NCBI GenBank assembly: GCA_013339895.1
Contig: JABACO010000003.1
Location: forward strand, 12,535,754 to 12,599,753
Direction: 5' to 3'
DNA from: Ephydatia muelleri
Taxonomy: Eukaryota; Porifera; Demospongiae; Spongillida; Spongillidae
DNA length: 64,000 bases
The translations under genes were made by a program, and so were the position numbers. This document shows positions 31,380-42,979 of the stretch, one piece after another. Under the pieces are notes generated by a model that worked only from the letters and a program-made list of their open reading frames with translations, was not told the origin of the DNA and ran no database searches. Within the stretch, counting starts at the first letter, position 1, and every line of letters begins with the position of its first letter.

Positions 31380-32080
31380 AATCAGAAACAATTTGCAGCC
31401 CACTGAAGGAAAGGCTACTCAAGTATGTTAAGACTGGCTACACTTGAAATGTTGAAATGGATGCCAAAGGAAGTGTTTATTCTTACACGGACGTTACCAC
31501 TCGATTAATAAGCTTCAATACACTTTGGATTAATAACAGTTTTTTAAATGTATGATTTATAATGTCGTTTCTATGGTAACGGTTACGTGCGGACAAATAA
31601 TTGAATTGAATGTTTAGAATTGAAACCCAGATGATTAAAATATCGTTTTTTCGCATTGCAGTTCTTCTAATTCACGAATACCCATATTTCATATTTAACA
31701 ATTATACAGTAGGCAAATAGATCCGTATTTTGAAACGCTTAGAGCGCTTGCAAGCAAACATTGAAACTGCGAAAATTAAGCAATAAATTTCATCGTTGGT
31801 GTATGCAACTTATGCATACAAAAGTTAGGTTCCATTTTTCTCACTGGCATTAGTTAGACCAGTAGCAAATAGATATAATAAGACGTTTTTAGTCCATAGA
31901 AACAAGATTTAACCACCTGGGATTTGCAAAAACGTTAAGAACGCCCCCATATTACGGAGCACATTCAATAAACGATGATGGTTGCTATGACAACTATCAA
32001 TTACATTGATTGCGAGATCATTGTACAAACATTTGGTACAGAGAAACATAGCAATAACAAGCATCCTTAAGTGATGGTGA
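31380..32080. other. No gene seen
   Basis: AT-rich, structureless stretch inside the Gypsy relic. Confidence 0.45.
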
Positions 32081-33020
32081 ACCGCTGCTGATCGCATCTG
32101 TGACTGATGGTGAACCACTGCCGATCGCATCTGTGACTGTTAATGAACCGGCAACGATCGAATCAGTCGCTATACGAGAACCTGTAGCGATCGAACCTCC
32201 CCTTCCGATAATCCAGGTCGTATGCATTCCGCGGGTTTATTCCCGCACACAGCACGTCCATGCGTGGGAGCTCAAGGACAGTGAAAATCAGAGCCACCAT
32301 CTCCACCCCGCCATCCCCACCAATTGCAAGCACCAGTAACAGGCGGAAAAAGCGCAAAAGCTCACCACGTCTCTCACGCTCACCACATCTCTCGCGCTCA
32401 CGTCCCTCACGCTCACGTCACTCATGCTCACCACGTCACTCACGCTCACCCGCATCACTCGTGCTCAACCACTTCAACCACCTCACTCACGCTCACCACC
32501 TCACTCATGCTCATCACCTCATTCACACTCACCATGTTACTTACTCACTACGCACTTACAATCATCACCTCATCACCTCACCGGTTCTCCATACCAAACT
32601 ACACCCAGCTCTCCACACCATTCTCCACATGGAACTACACACCATACTACACACTGTCCTGAGCCCATCGTTCTCCACACCGTTCTTTACATAGCTCTCC
32701 GCACAGATTTTCTCCAATTTGCTCACATTTCTGATCCACAACATGGCTCACACCCATTGGCCAGCTGGTCATTGCCACTTCAAACCAAGATTCCATTGGC
32801 CACAATACCAGCCCACTGCCACAGTACTGGACCAGGAACAAGGCCTGCCATAGTACTCAACCCACACCCACTGCCATGGTTCGGAACCAAATCCCATAGT
32901 CACATTACTGGGCCAGAACACTACTGCCACAGTACTGGAACAGAACCCGCTGCCACAGTACTGGACCAGACCCCATTGGCACAAGTACTGGCACAGCCGT
33001 ATCAAGAATGGGACAGAACT
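32080..33020. repeat. Mosaic of at least four adjacent minisatellites
   Basis: 32,085-32,200: about 36-bp units with GATCGCATCTGTGACTG and GTGAACC. 32,365-32,530: short units based on CTCACGCTCAC. 32,580-32,700: CTCCACACC/CTACACACC-type units. 32,810-33,000: about 33-bp units CCACTGCCACAGTACTGGAC. Because unit lengths are often multiples of three, long frames run through (up to 208 codons), including one SR-rich one (RRKKRKSSPRLSRSPHLSRS from about 32,340). I treat these as repeat-driven, not as proven genes. Confidence 0.8.
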
Positions 33021-33283
33021 AAGGTTGTCAGTAGCTGCTTTTGCTCATGATACCGTATTCCAGACTATTAATAGAAGATTAGTAGTAAATTGATTCCAGG
33101 GTGCTTCTTTTGAATATTTAAGATTTGCCAGAATGTTGCCTCCATCAACAAGAAGGGCGTTCAGACAAATGCCAAGTTCTTAGAAGAACTATTTGCATGG
33201 AATAAAACATCACACAGCGCATACATGTAAGCTTTGAATAGGCAATAACAGAGAAAGGGTGCGCACCAAACTTCTTGATATAG

Positions 33284-33450
33284 ACAACAACCGACTTTCT
33301 ATTCACGGGTGCACACAATCATATATATGTGAGCAACAACCGACTTCTCACGGGTGCACCAATCATGTATAGAGCAACAACTGACTTTCTTCACGGGTGC
33401 ACCAATCATATATATGTGAGCAACAACCCGACTTCTTCACGGGTGCCCTA
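33284..33450. repeat. Minisatellite, about 45-60-bp units, four copies
   Basis: Units of GCAACAACCGACTT...CACGGGTGCACCAATCATATATATGTGA with length variation between copies; the middle part is deleted in some. Confidence 0.9.
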
Positions 33451-33783
33451 TTTTCACCGATATACCCATGCAAGCATTACTAATAGGGTAACTCACACAC
33501 ACACTGAGTGTTAACTGAAGACATATCACACAGCTGATAGTCTAGCTTCAAGTGCTCTTTTTGCCTCTGAGACTTCCTTTGAGGTCCAGTTGTATGAACG
33601 CCAAGTTGCTGTTGTTGGACTTACAAGAGTGAGAATATCAGTGGGGTCCACATCCAAGATGTCCTGACGTCTTGGGTAAATGTAGGACTTGGCACGGTAG
33701 CTGAGGGGTGAAGGAAATTAACTTCAACAAGCTGAGATTCCATATCGACCTTGGTCACATATCCAAGCCAACAAATCTCCTCC

Positions 33784-35755
33784 TCATATGCAACTTGTTA
33801 CATAGCTTTTAATTGCCGACAATGGAACAGGCTCAGGAACATGTGCTGAGGTAACTCTTTCAGTCCGTTTCATGGTACCAAGGAATATGGCCTCACTTAT
33901 ACAGATGAAAATAGAAATGGGAATAAAACTGTGAATGACCCGTGTTTCCAGGAACAGTCCTACTGTAATTGAACCTCTCAGCCAGAAAGTCATCCTCATC
34001 TTTGTGTTCCTGTAATGTAGCATTGAAAAGTGAATACCCTTTATCTCTTGTAATGCAAATTGACACAGTTGGTTGGTGTCAAATTTGGTCTTGGTAAGAC
34101 GTTTAAGACTTGCTTTAGTTGCCATCCTTTCACAGTTCCAGCTATTCCATCATCAGCCAACTTGCCATGAATGTAGCAAGAAATGCCACTCTGCTGGGAT
34201 TCCAAATCTTTCTCATGATGACACAAGTTGGTAAAGTTGTAGCAGTTTTGGATTGTCCAGCACAACCATCTGATATGTAGATTATTTTTTTGGGTATTGC
34301 CCTAAAATGATCTGATAGAATGAGCTGAAACAGTGTACAGCAATAATGTAATGATCTGTGTTCTCAGAAATTATGGTGAAACAGACACTATCCAGTTTTC
34401 CATCACTGTTCTTGTAGTAGCAGAGAAAAGGATGGAGGGTTGCTTGTAGGTTGTTCCAAGAATGATTGTACTTCATCTTGCACAACAAAGCTGTAGTTTT
34501 CTGAGAAAGTCAGCAATGACCAGGATTGAGTCTTTCCTTTCTTTCTGCTACAAACTTGGCTTGATTCTTGGCAATATAATCATGCAATTTAAGCTTTTCC
34601 AATGCAACCATAAATTGCATCAAGAAACTCTTCAACTGGTGCAATCCGGGTCTCAAGATTGGGCACAGTCAGTATTGATCCACTGGTTGTACTGCACAGT
34701 TTCTACAACCATTGTCCTCCATAATAGCTTCAAGCGCTTCCCGCAGTGCACCTGTTCCAGAGCAATCTGTGCATGTCCCATGGCACAATTGTATGTGGAT
34801 GGTTCACACTGTATTGCTGCCAAGCAATCTGTGTAGTGAGTATACCAACCATTGGGTTAAAGACTCCAGTCTTCCATCTGCCATCAATCAGCTTGACATT
34901 TGATGATTGCACACACACACACACTGAGTGAGTGCCAGTGGCTCCTGCCAGCATGCATTCTTTAGGTCGTAGTTCTGCAAACTTAGAGAAGCCAACTTTC
35001 ACATCTGGATGCTCTGTTTTGAATTGATGGTATGCTTCCTTCAGGTTGCACAGCACAAGCCTCTTCTGCCGATGCTCTTTCTCTCCATCTGCTTTCTTAC
35101 AGACAAAAATCCTTTTTCCAGGCATCACACGGCTTATGCTATCACTGCAGTAAAAGCTTTTGACAAGCTCTACAGTGTCTTCTGAAAGAGATGGCCTTGT
35201 TTGTGGAATTAGGGCTGGACAGAATCCCTTTGTTTTCTACAAGCGTTTTTGCACACTTTGCTAAATACTTACTAGCACCGAACTCTTCTGTTATTTTGCA
35301 TACAGACCAACTCTTGGTAGAGCTGTAGAATCCGTATTCTTTCACTTCTTGACTTGGGTAGATCCAAACTTTTCTTTAAGCTGCTGTATGATTTCTGTGC
35401 CATCATTTGTATGCAACACATGGGTGTGCAAAGCTGTAGGTTCCTTTCCATAGCTACGTCAAATGTTCTAACTTTTTGAATGAGGTAAGTTTCACTATGC
35501 ATTTGACGCTTTTTGATAGGAGAGATTCCTTGGATGGAAAATGTTTCATTATCTTGTGTAGCTGGAATGGCGGGTATCATCTAATTGGTCACCGTCGTCG
35601 CTCCCTTCGCTATAACTTTCAGGTGTCACGAATTCTGGCTGTTGGTGCGATGTCAGTAAGTTGCTAGGACCAGCACATTCATCCGATACGATCGTTGAGC
35701 TTGCAGAAGTGTCAACTGTGCGCGTTATTGCTGTGAGACAATTGCAGCACACATC
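33784..35755 (-). pseudogene. Transposase-like protein of a sponge/cnidarian family, multiply frameshifted
   Basis: Read right to left: an N-terminal CCNCLTAI and acidic region (35,752-35,549); GISPIKKRQMHSETYLIQ (about 35,530); STKSWSVCKITEEFGASKYL and VENKGIL (about 35,310-35,220); MPGKR.FV, LVLCNLKEAYHQFK and KVGFSKFAELRPKECMLAGA (35,128-34,940); LEKLKLHDYI-like and NLQATLHPFLCYYKNSDGK (34,600-34,370); NCYNFTNLCHHEKD and HGKLADDGIAGTVK (34,250-34,120); ending with QEIKGIHF near 34,025. The order matches an abundant uncharacterised protein family I associate with DNA transposons in Hydra and sponges; I cannot name the superfamily. At least five frame changes make it a pseudogene. It sits inside the Gypsy relic, so it inserted after that element or both were rearranged together. 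Confidence 0.7.
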
Positions 35756-36399
35756 TCCACATTTCAGTGAGAGAGACGGGTGTTCTTCTATTAAACTTTG
35801 TTGATAGAACTCGAAGGTTCAAATAAATGCGGCGCTTATGATTCTTGAAAGGGGTCGCAACAGTAATCTCTTCGGTTGGACATACCTTGTTCTCAAGTCA
35901 AGCGTTTCTTCCGTATGCTTGTTCTTTAATTAACGAAAACGCGGGATATTAGTCTTCCCTTGATGTTTGTATTTTTAAAAACTACAATATCAATCCGGAA
36001 GTCATCCGAATTTGAAATCAGCGCTGTAAACGTAATATGTGTTTAAACCCTTTCACCACCCACAAAAATGATTATTAAATATGAGTTCCTCATACTTTAG
36101 CTTCAAGTTGAGGACAAAAATGTCTGTATCAGACAAAAAATGGAAAAATTATGAGCCTGCCAAATTGAAATTTATCTGGAAAAATTAATTATTCAGGAAA
36201 GCATATTTTGTAAACCATTCAAGTTATTAACAAAATAAGCGGTTAAAGTAACATCCACCCAAAGACAAACAAATATGAGTAAATGCATCGTGATCTGAAG
36301 ATGTGAAGCACGCTCCCATACAATGTCATAGTGGGAATGACCCTGCTTCGTGTAATTGTCAGTCTGATGATTCAATTTATCCAATCATTACATTCAGTG

Positions 36400-37165
36400 C
36401 CACATTTCCTCAACACCTTGACGACTCAGGACGGTGTTTGAACACCTTGGCCTGTGGCTGGTCTGAACTTAAACTAAACCTAACAAGTGTCACTTTGCTC
36501 GAAGTGAGATTTGCTATCATGGTCACATTGTTTCTCGAGATGGAGTGAAAGCAGATCCAGAGAAGTTGCATGCTATAACTTCATATCCAACTCTGCATAA
36601 AAGAGTTACGACGATTTCTTGGCTTGGCTAATTATTATCGTCGCTTTATTGAAGGGTATTCTGTCATCGCTGAACCTCTTCATAAACTCACTAGGAAGTC
36701 TGCAGCTGGATACAAGTGGACAGATGAGTGTGGAAGAGCCTTTTTAGTGCTACAGCAGCAGCTGCTATCTCCTCCATACTAGCATATCCTCAGTTTGCAC
36801 ACAAATTCACATTGGCAACTGATGCATCTGACAGTGCATTAGGAGGAGTCCTAAGCCAGGTGATCAATGGTCAAGAACATGTAGTATACTGGAGCCGTCA
36901 GCTGAACAAAGCAAACGAATAATTCTAAGAAGAGAAATAATAAGAGAAGCATTGGCGATGGTTGCAGCAATTAAGGAATTCTACCCTTTTCTGTATGGTA
37001 GACCTTTTACCCTCTATACTGATCACAACTCTTTGACCTCTCTTCATGGACTTAAGGATACAGGTGGACGGTTGACGTACCTTCAACAATTTGACATGAA
37101 TGTGTTATACAGGCCTGGAAGAAGTCATGGGAATGCAGATGAATGTCAAGACGACCAGAGGTGAA
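36400..37165 (+). pseudogene. Gypsy reverse transcriptase thumb and RNase H
   Basis: A frameshifted thumb region (LKLNLTSVTL / NKCHFAR-like, [18 protein letters not shown]) leads into [20 protein letters not shown] and [11 protein letters not shown], and then the RNase H domain: FTLATDASDSALGGVLSQ (36,810-36,865), EALAMVAAIKEFYPFLYGRP, FTLYTDHNSLTSL (37,005-37,045) and a C-terminal FDMNVLYRPGRSHGNADECQ. Catalytic Asp residues of RNase H (TDAS, TDH, NADE-like) are visible. The palm with its YxDD box is missing. A stop at 36,921 and a short frame break separate the two RNase H pieces. Confidence 0.88.
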
Positions 37166-37374
37166 TAAGGAATGAGTTTCTGAGGTATATGGAATTATCT
37201 GTAGTGTAGGGGATAGTGAATTACTACGGCAAGAGCAAACAAAAATGCCTACACTTCAGAGGATCATCCAGAGGCTTTAGGATGTAAAACACAGTGCTGC
37301 ACTGAATGATGTTTGTCCAGGTAGATGGCATTCTAGTTCACCAATTGAAATATAGTTAATCCATACAGGCAGGT

Positions 37375-37785
37375 AGTTGTTCCCATTGCCCTAAGGCAAA
37401 CTATCTTGGAGCAGCTGCATAACAATGCTGGGCATTTGGGAATCCACAAAACCTTTGAAAAGGTGAGGAACGATTCTTTTGGCCTGGGTATGAGCAAGAT
37501 GTAAAAGGGTGCTGTCCAATGATGGGACCGTTGTCAAAGACGAAACCATCCCATTCCCAAGCAACAAGCCCCATTTGGCACTATTAAAAGCGAATATCCT
37601 TTTCAAAAAATATTTTGGATATCATGGGTCATTTACCAACTACAACAAGGGGGCAGAAATCCATACTTGTGGTAACTGACCTGTTTAGTAAGTGGGTTGA
37701 GGCTTTCTCATTGGTTACAACGGATAGTGTTACCCTGGCTAAGGTCTTGGTAGAAGAAGTGGTGTGTCGTTATGGAGTACTTTTG
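37375..37785 (+). pseudogene. Gypsy integrase N-terminal and catalytic-core fragment
   Basis: VVVPIALRQTILEQLHNNAG and HLGIHKTFEKVRN (zinc-binding H-x-G-x2-K region), then after frame changes a core starting FWDIMGHLPTTTRGQKSILV and VVTDLFSKWVEAFSLVT. The frame ends at VVCRYGV, exactly where right LTR sequence begins (37,785), so most of the core and the C-terminus are deleted. Confidence 0.85.
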
Positions 37786-37839
37786 TAGTGTTCTTCTGTT
37801 CAGTGTTGACTTGGGTTGAACTAATAGACCTACGTTACA

Positions 37840-38341
37840 GAATGTGCATATGATGCTACAGTGCAAGGAATGTAACATTTGGAGGTTATTGTACTATAAA
37901 CAAAGATTGTTTGCATCAAACAGTCAGACAGAGAAAAAGCTTGAAGAAATACTTAATGATTTTTCTTTCACTTGTGATGCACCACTGCAAATTTAGAAAT
38001 GGAGGGGAAATGGGCTGATTTACAGTAATATTTCATGTAGAGAGCCTGTTGAAAAGCTGTACTACGTAGTGAAGTATCCAGCTATATATGTGTGTACTGT
38101 GCTGAATCAATGATGGAAAATATGGATGTTCTGCAATACTGATGTTTGAAAGAGCAAACCTAATATTTCTAAGCAGTAACTATTGCATAGTGTTTTGTTA
38201 TTACAGTTCATTCTGTGATTTATATGCATTTATTATATTTGCGGTATTAGAAAATTGGTTTCGCGTCACTAAATGCATATAACATACATACATACATGTA
38301 GTGAGTAAGCCACACCCACAGTTTCCGAGATGCTGAAACAG
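37840..38341. other. No gene seen
   Basis: AT-rich sequence between the Gypsy 3' LTR remnant and the left terminus of the next hAT relic. Confidence 0.5.
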
Positions 38342-40060
38342 CAGAGACGGATACAGGGGGGGGGGGGGGGTCCAGGGTGTCTGGACACCCCCCTTCCAGC
38401 TGATCAGGAATAAATTAACGAGAAGTGTGCAAATTAACCATATCTTCCCCCCTTGCTGGTTATCATGGGCACAAAGCGGTCAGCAACGATACTCACATTT
38501 TTCTCAAAACGAGCAAAAGAAACAGGTAATCATTTCACATGCAACTTCACCATATTGCCAGTGGATGATTTAATGACTATTTTAATTGGTTAGCTACCAT
38601 GGTTACAACAGACCAGCCACCAGAAGGCAATCAGGTTCAGGTTATGCATATGCAGCAGAGAATATTCGAGCTTTGCCGCAGCATCAAACAGCAGTAGTTC
38701 ACGGTACGATATGGTGTTCAGTTGATTTTTTTTTCATACATACGCATCCCTGTAAAATATTTTAATTTATACATGTATATTATGCAGAATCCACAGAGCT
38801 GTCTCCAAAGTGCCTGTTGCTCCATATCTCATGACACTGACTCCATCGCTTTATATACCCATTGCAGAAGCCATGTTCTTCTTCTTAGCATAGTCTCTGC
38901 TTGCAAGGTTCCTCAAATAAGAAGTATGGTAGATGTTATTAATGAATCATTCAAGTTTTTCTATAATTCTCCCAAGCGGCAAAGATGTTGGAAAACATAC
39001 TTTGGATGCTTCGAATCAGACTGTACTAAAAACAAGCTGTAGGACTTTGTCGCACTCGGTGGGTGAGCATCATACATGTTACGAGACATTTTATGAACTA
39101 TATCTCTATATTTGTGCTGCTTAGAAGCTATAATTAATCCTTCTGTTTATCCAGATAAAGTTGGATCAAAATTGGGATTGGGATTCTGAATCTAAAGTAA
39201 AGGCACAAGGTGTCTTGCATTCCTTGATTTCAACACAAAACATTGTGGCATTTTTGGTTGCAAAGAATGCTCTACAATTAATCAGACCTATCGCTGGTAA
39301 GCTACAAAAGAAAGACCGAGATATTGTAGCAGCATCGAATATGATTGATAAAACAATTAGTAACATTAATGATTTAAGAGAGTACATTGAAAGGGAGTTG
39401 TGTGATTGGTTAAAAGAATTGTGGGAAGCTGACAATGGTAGTGAAATTAGTGTACCACGAATAGCTGGATAACAGATTCATAGTGCAAATGCCACAACAG
39501 GATTGTGCTACACCTGAAATTTATCACCGTGTGAATGTTGCAGTCCCATTTTTAGATCATCTACATCAAGAAATGAGTAACAGATTTGATCATGAGAACA
39601 GAGTAGGAAACGAATTGTTTAATTTAGTTTCAAGTATAATTATTCCACTAAGTAATTTACAGCCATTAGTGGATGGTTGCTGTTTTTGGAAACTTGATAT
39701 GCCTTCGTCTTCGTCACTTTTATGTGAAATTAAATAGTGGCAAAAATACTGGACAAGAATATCTGAGCTTTGTGATATCTCTGAAGATCTGACTGCAATT
39801 TTTGTCAGCTGTGATGCAGACGAGTATCCAAATATTCTAGTGCTGCTATTAAAAATTGGGTGTACTACTATACTGCTGGCAATTAGATCAACATTAATTT
39901 CAATGTCATTATGCAGGTGCATTAGAGTTAGACCAGCAAGGTGCTCTGTAGTCATTGAACGACAAATATAACTTTTTACTCTTCTGTAGCCAGAGAAAGA
40001 CCTTTCTGTTTCGCAGCTAGATACAGGAAGAGTAAAAGAACTGTCATGTTATTCATATGT
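38342..40060 (+). pseudogene. hAT/ZMYM1-like element: left terminus and spliced transposase, end segment inverted
   Basis: The left terminus CAGAGACGGATACAGGGGGG at 38,342 has a G run, like the other G/C-tract hATs here. Exon 1 (38,466 to about 38,522) encodes MGTKRSATILTFFSKRAKET with a GTAATC donor. Later exons give SIALYTHCRSHVLLLSIVSA, DVINESFKFFYNSPKRQ (about 38,850-38,980), LCRTRWV (39,043), SESKVKAQGVLHSL...KLQKKDRDIV (39,161-39,470), ATPEIYHRVNVAVPFLDHLH (39,480 onwards) and EYPNILVLLLKIG (39,825-39,862). The dimerisation end, CETERSFSGYRRVKSYICRS and MTTEHLAGLTLMHLHNDI, is on the minus strand (about 40,015-39,885), so the last block is inverted. No right terminus was found. Confidence 0.82.
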
Positions 40061-41680
40061 TGCTGTATTGAAAAGTTCCTTTGCATGACAAATGCAACCT
40101 TAGCATTCAGCATAATATACTTTTGACTAGATAATGCATGGACAAAACCTATACATGCATGCATGTATTTGAGCTAATGAAGATCAACTAACCCCGTAAG
40201 ACTGGCTATAGTTTAAATGCATTTTTAATGTACACAAATCACGATTTATGCAAGGCCGTTTCAATTACATCTAAACCGCGCTAGCTTCTGGGGCTCCGCC
40301 CCAGGACCCCAATGAGGGAACTCACACGCTCACCCATATACCGCCTAGCTGCTGGTAGTGAGAACCCCTCCCACACCCTTCCCTCATCAATCATTCATAA
40401 CGAACACCCCCCTCATTCAATTCAGGACTGGCGTGACTGCGTCCGCCCTGAAACCTGTCCGGCTGCACTCCAAATCAATAACGGCCGGATGAGAAACAGG
40501 ATTACCACTTAGAGTGGCCTTATCTACCTAGTAAAATATTGATGCTCTAGGCTTACAACTCCTGACGTTTTCAATAAAAAATCCGATCCAAATATGTCAC
40601 TAAATTGGCAAAACAAATACTAATTTGAAAAATATATTAATGCCTACCTTTGGGTGACTTTATCGGTAGTACTCATTCGATGACCTCGTTGATATTCCAG
40701 TGTTAACTAGCTTAGCTCACCGTATCGCACTCTTTCGCCGCAACGAGGTGCAGGTTCAGGAATCTCCCCAAACAATACCATTACATCTGAGCAGCCCGTT
40801 TCTTTTCTGGCTCTGTTGACACTTTTCGCGTTCAGATGGTCCGTTTCTTTTCAAGGCTCTGCTCTCTGCTTGTCGTTCAGCTGATCAGAGGCATTAGACC
40901 GTATACGTTAAATTAGATTACATCGAAATTCTAAACCTCCTTGTGCAGGAGTCCTGCATGTCAGACACGAGTAGCGTTTAGTAAGACTCAAATCTTATGT
41001 GTTAGTTGCAACACAACTGTTAATATATAGCTTCGAGACTAAACGAATGTGTCGACTAATTCTGAAGAAATTGGTGTATTTTTATTTTATTTATTTATTT
41101 ATTTTTTGTTCTTTTTTTAATACAGCTTTCCTAGCCAGAGTTTGCGTTGTCAAGAAGGACAAGGCCTGATTCCGAGGCTGTGAATGAGTATGCATGGGCA
41201 GTAGGGGGCGAATGATTATACATTATAACTACATGGTTGACAACAAGGAAATTTATTAGAGGCTGCATTCTGCAATCGGAAACCGCGCGACATAAAATAC
41301 GACGAAAGCACATTTATGTGTTTTCGTTCGTCATTAAAACGGGTCGCGTGTTTTTAATGACATGCATAATCGGGGTCAAATCTATGAGATCGTTTTCCGT
41401 GAAAAGGGACCTAACGCATGGTATCATGATAGCATGATATTCTAGAAATCTGAAATGTCCTCGATTTTTTGTGTTTGTTTTTTCTTTGTTTTGTATTATT
41501 ATTATTATTAGAGATACAAATTATTAATACACTGATATACAACTAGACTACACACAATGTACACAAAATGCTAACTATATCTACCCTACTTCACTTGACC
41601 GATGCTACGGCCAAGGATGGCAATTGCATTAGCTCGTACCAGGTGAAGGTTCAGCCGCCCGTAGAGTTCGGTAAGAACCA
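40060..41680. other. No gene seen
   Basis: A CTGGGGCTCCGCCCCAG palindrome at 40,288-40,304 is of the kind found near hAT ends. An (ATT)n run lies at 41,495-41,512. Short frames have no recognisable motif. GTGAAAAGGGACCTAA at 41,399 recurs at 63,021. Confidence 0.5.
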
Positions 41681-41699
41681 TTATTATTATTATTATTAT

Positions 41700-42838
41700 T
41701 TATTGAAATACATATACAAGACAATACACAAATGGAATAAATGCTCGTATAGAATTATTTATTATTGTCACTAAAAATGTTCTATCCTATGCTTTATACC
41801 TACACTAGGGGCTCGTCCCAAGATGGCCCTGGCAATAGACCTGACGAGAGACATATTTACATGGTTATATATCTCCAACAGAAGGCCTGACTTATGGCTG
41901 GTCTGACCAAAGGCAAGTAACGATGCAAGACGATTAAAAACTTCATGTGCCTTCCTTCCCCCAATTGCCATACGTCTCCACTGCTAGAGGAATGCACAAC
42001 CACCCCAAATCCTGGCACTTTGCATCATTGGTTGTGTGTTTCCTGGCTTCAGCAACACGACCAGCTGCACCCTCATAGATACTAGATATGTTTAGGATGG
42101 CAGGGGTAAGGGGTGAGGTGACGGTGACATCGAAAAGCAGCCGGGTGGCCTCTGTCCCAAACTCTGAACAAGGATATCTGCCGGGCGAGAGTTGATGTTC
42201 TCCAAGCTCAAGCCGTAACCGACCTCTATCTTCACAGAGAGGTGAGCCCGATGACAAAAACCTGCCAGGATGTCACGCAGGAGGTTGTGCCGAGTGACCA
42301 CGAAACCTCCATGCCTACAAGAAACTGCATGATGTCCTAGGGAGTCAAGGGACCATTCCGGGCAAAAAGGGCAACAGGAACCTCCCGCTGTGTTCAGACC
42401 AAGCCACCATCTGAGAGCCATCTGACATTCTGCTGAATCCAAATGTAAGTTCAAACCTGGGGAGGGAATAGTAGATATCCAAGAACCTGCAAGGGGGCTG
42501 AAACTGAAAGGAGACGTGTCTTATTAACTTGAGAGGAGGAGGACAGTAAAGATTGAAGGCGAGCCCATCTACCTTTTAGACAAGCTACTTTGAGGTGGAG
42601 GAGAATCAAGTATCGCCTCAATTGTGATAGCATCCTGGGGAAACACCTGAGAGTTGAAACTGGTAACTGCCTGCTGCAAGTGAACGTTATCAAGATTACC
42701 CAAACCCCGAAGCAGCCAAAGAGGAGATGAAAGCTGCAGGGGAGTGCCCTGACAACGAACGAAGACCAAAACCTCCCATACTGGGACTTGAGTTGAGCCT
42801 GTGTCCAGTTGGGATCGGGGATGTCTACAGCTAGACAT
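41700..42838 (-). pseudogene. REL-type retrotransposon, copy D (5'-truncated, flanked by ATT runs)
   Basis: From 42,838 leftwards: LGNLDNVHLQQAVTSFNSQV, DAITIEAILDSPPPQ; LHLDSAECQMALRWWLGLN; CPFCPEWSLDSLGHHAVSC then RHGGFVVTRHNLLRDILAGF; SRPADILVQ; FDVTVTSPLTPAIL; and AKCQDLGWLCIPLAVETYGN to ARAILGRAPSVG near 41,800. This corresponds to the last third of copy B and contains the whole zinc knuckle plus REL-type endonuclease (H, RH, RPAD, D-V-T-V). Frameshifts lie near 42,450, 42,260 and 41,960. Truncation of the 5' part is typical of non-LTR retrotransposition. (ATT)n runs abut both ends (42,840-42,853 and 41,682-41,700). Confidence 0.85.
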
Positions 42839-42979
42839 GATTATTATTATTTTGTTTGCTTTTATTCAGCATTCCCTGGTTAGTGACATTTATTTGTTTC
42901 AATTTTTGAATCTTCGACACGCCTCCTGGGTTTTAACCCCGCGCCTTTGACTACTTTTGAAAAAGACAGTCGAGTCAAG

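Larger units (their letters stand above)
30873..37839 (+). mobile_element. Gypsy/Ty3 LTR retrotransposon relic, gutted and re-invaded
   Basis: The left LTR end (30,901-30,951, ...GCCTATGTTACA) and right LTR end (37,785-37,839, ...GACCTACGTTACA) align over about 53 bp, including GTTCAGTGTTGACTTG. A TATATAGG box lies at 30,875 in the left LTR. Gag remains follow directly (30,990-31,200), and pol resumes at 36,400. Everything between (31.4-36.3 kb) is mostly foreign: minisatellites and another transposon. The starts of both LTRs are not identifiable. Confidence 0.75.

Noticed and set aside
32260-33050. Long frames (144 and 208 codons), one SR-rich, as a splicing-factor-like gene
   Set aside because: The openness is explained by tandem units with lengths divisible by three; no start context, splice sites or non-repetitive domain supports a gene.
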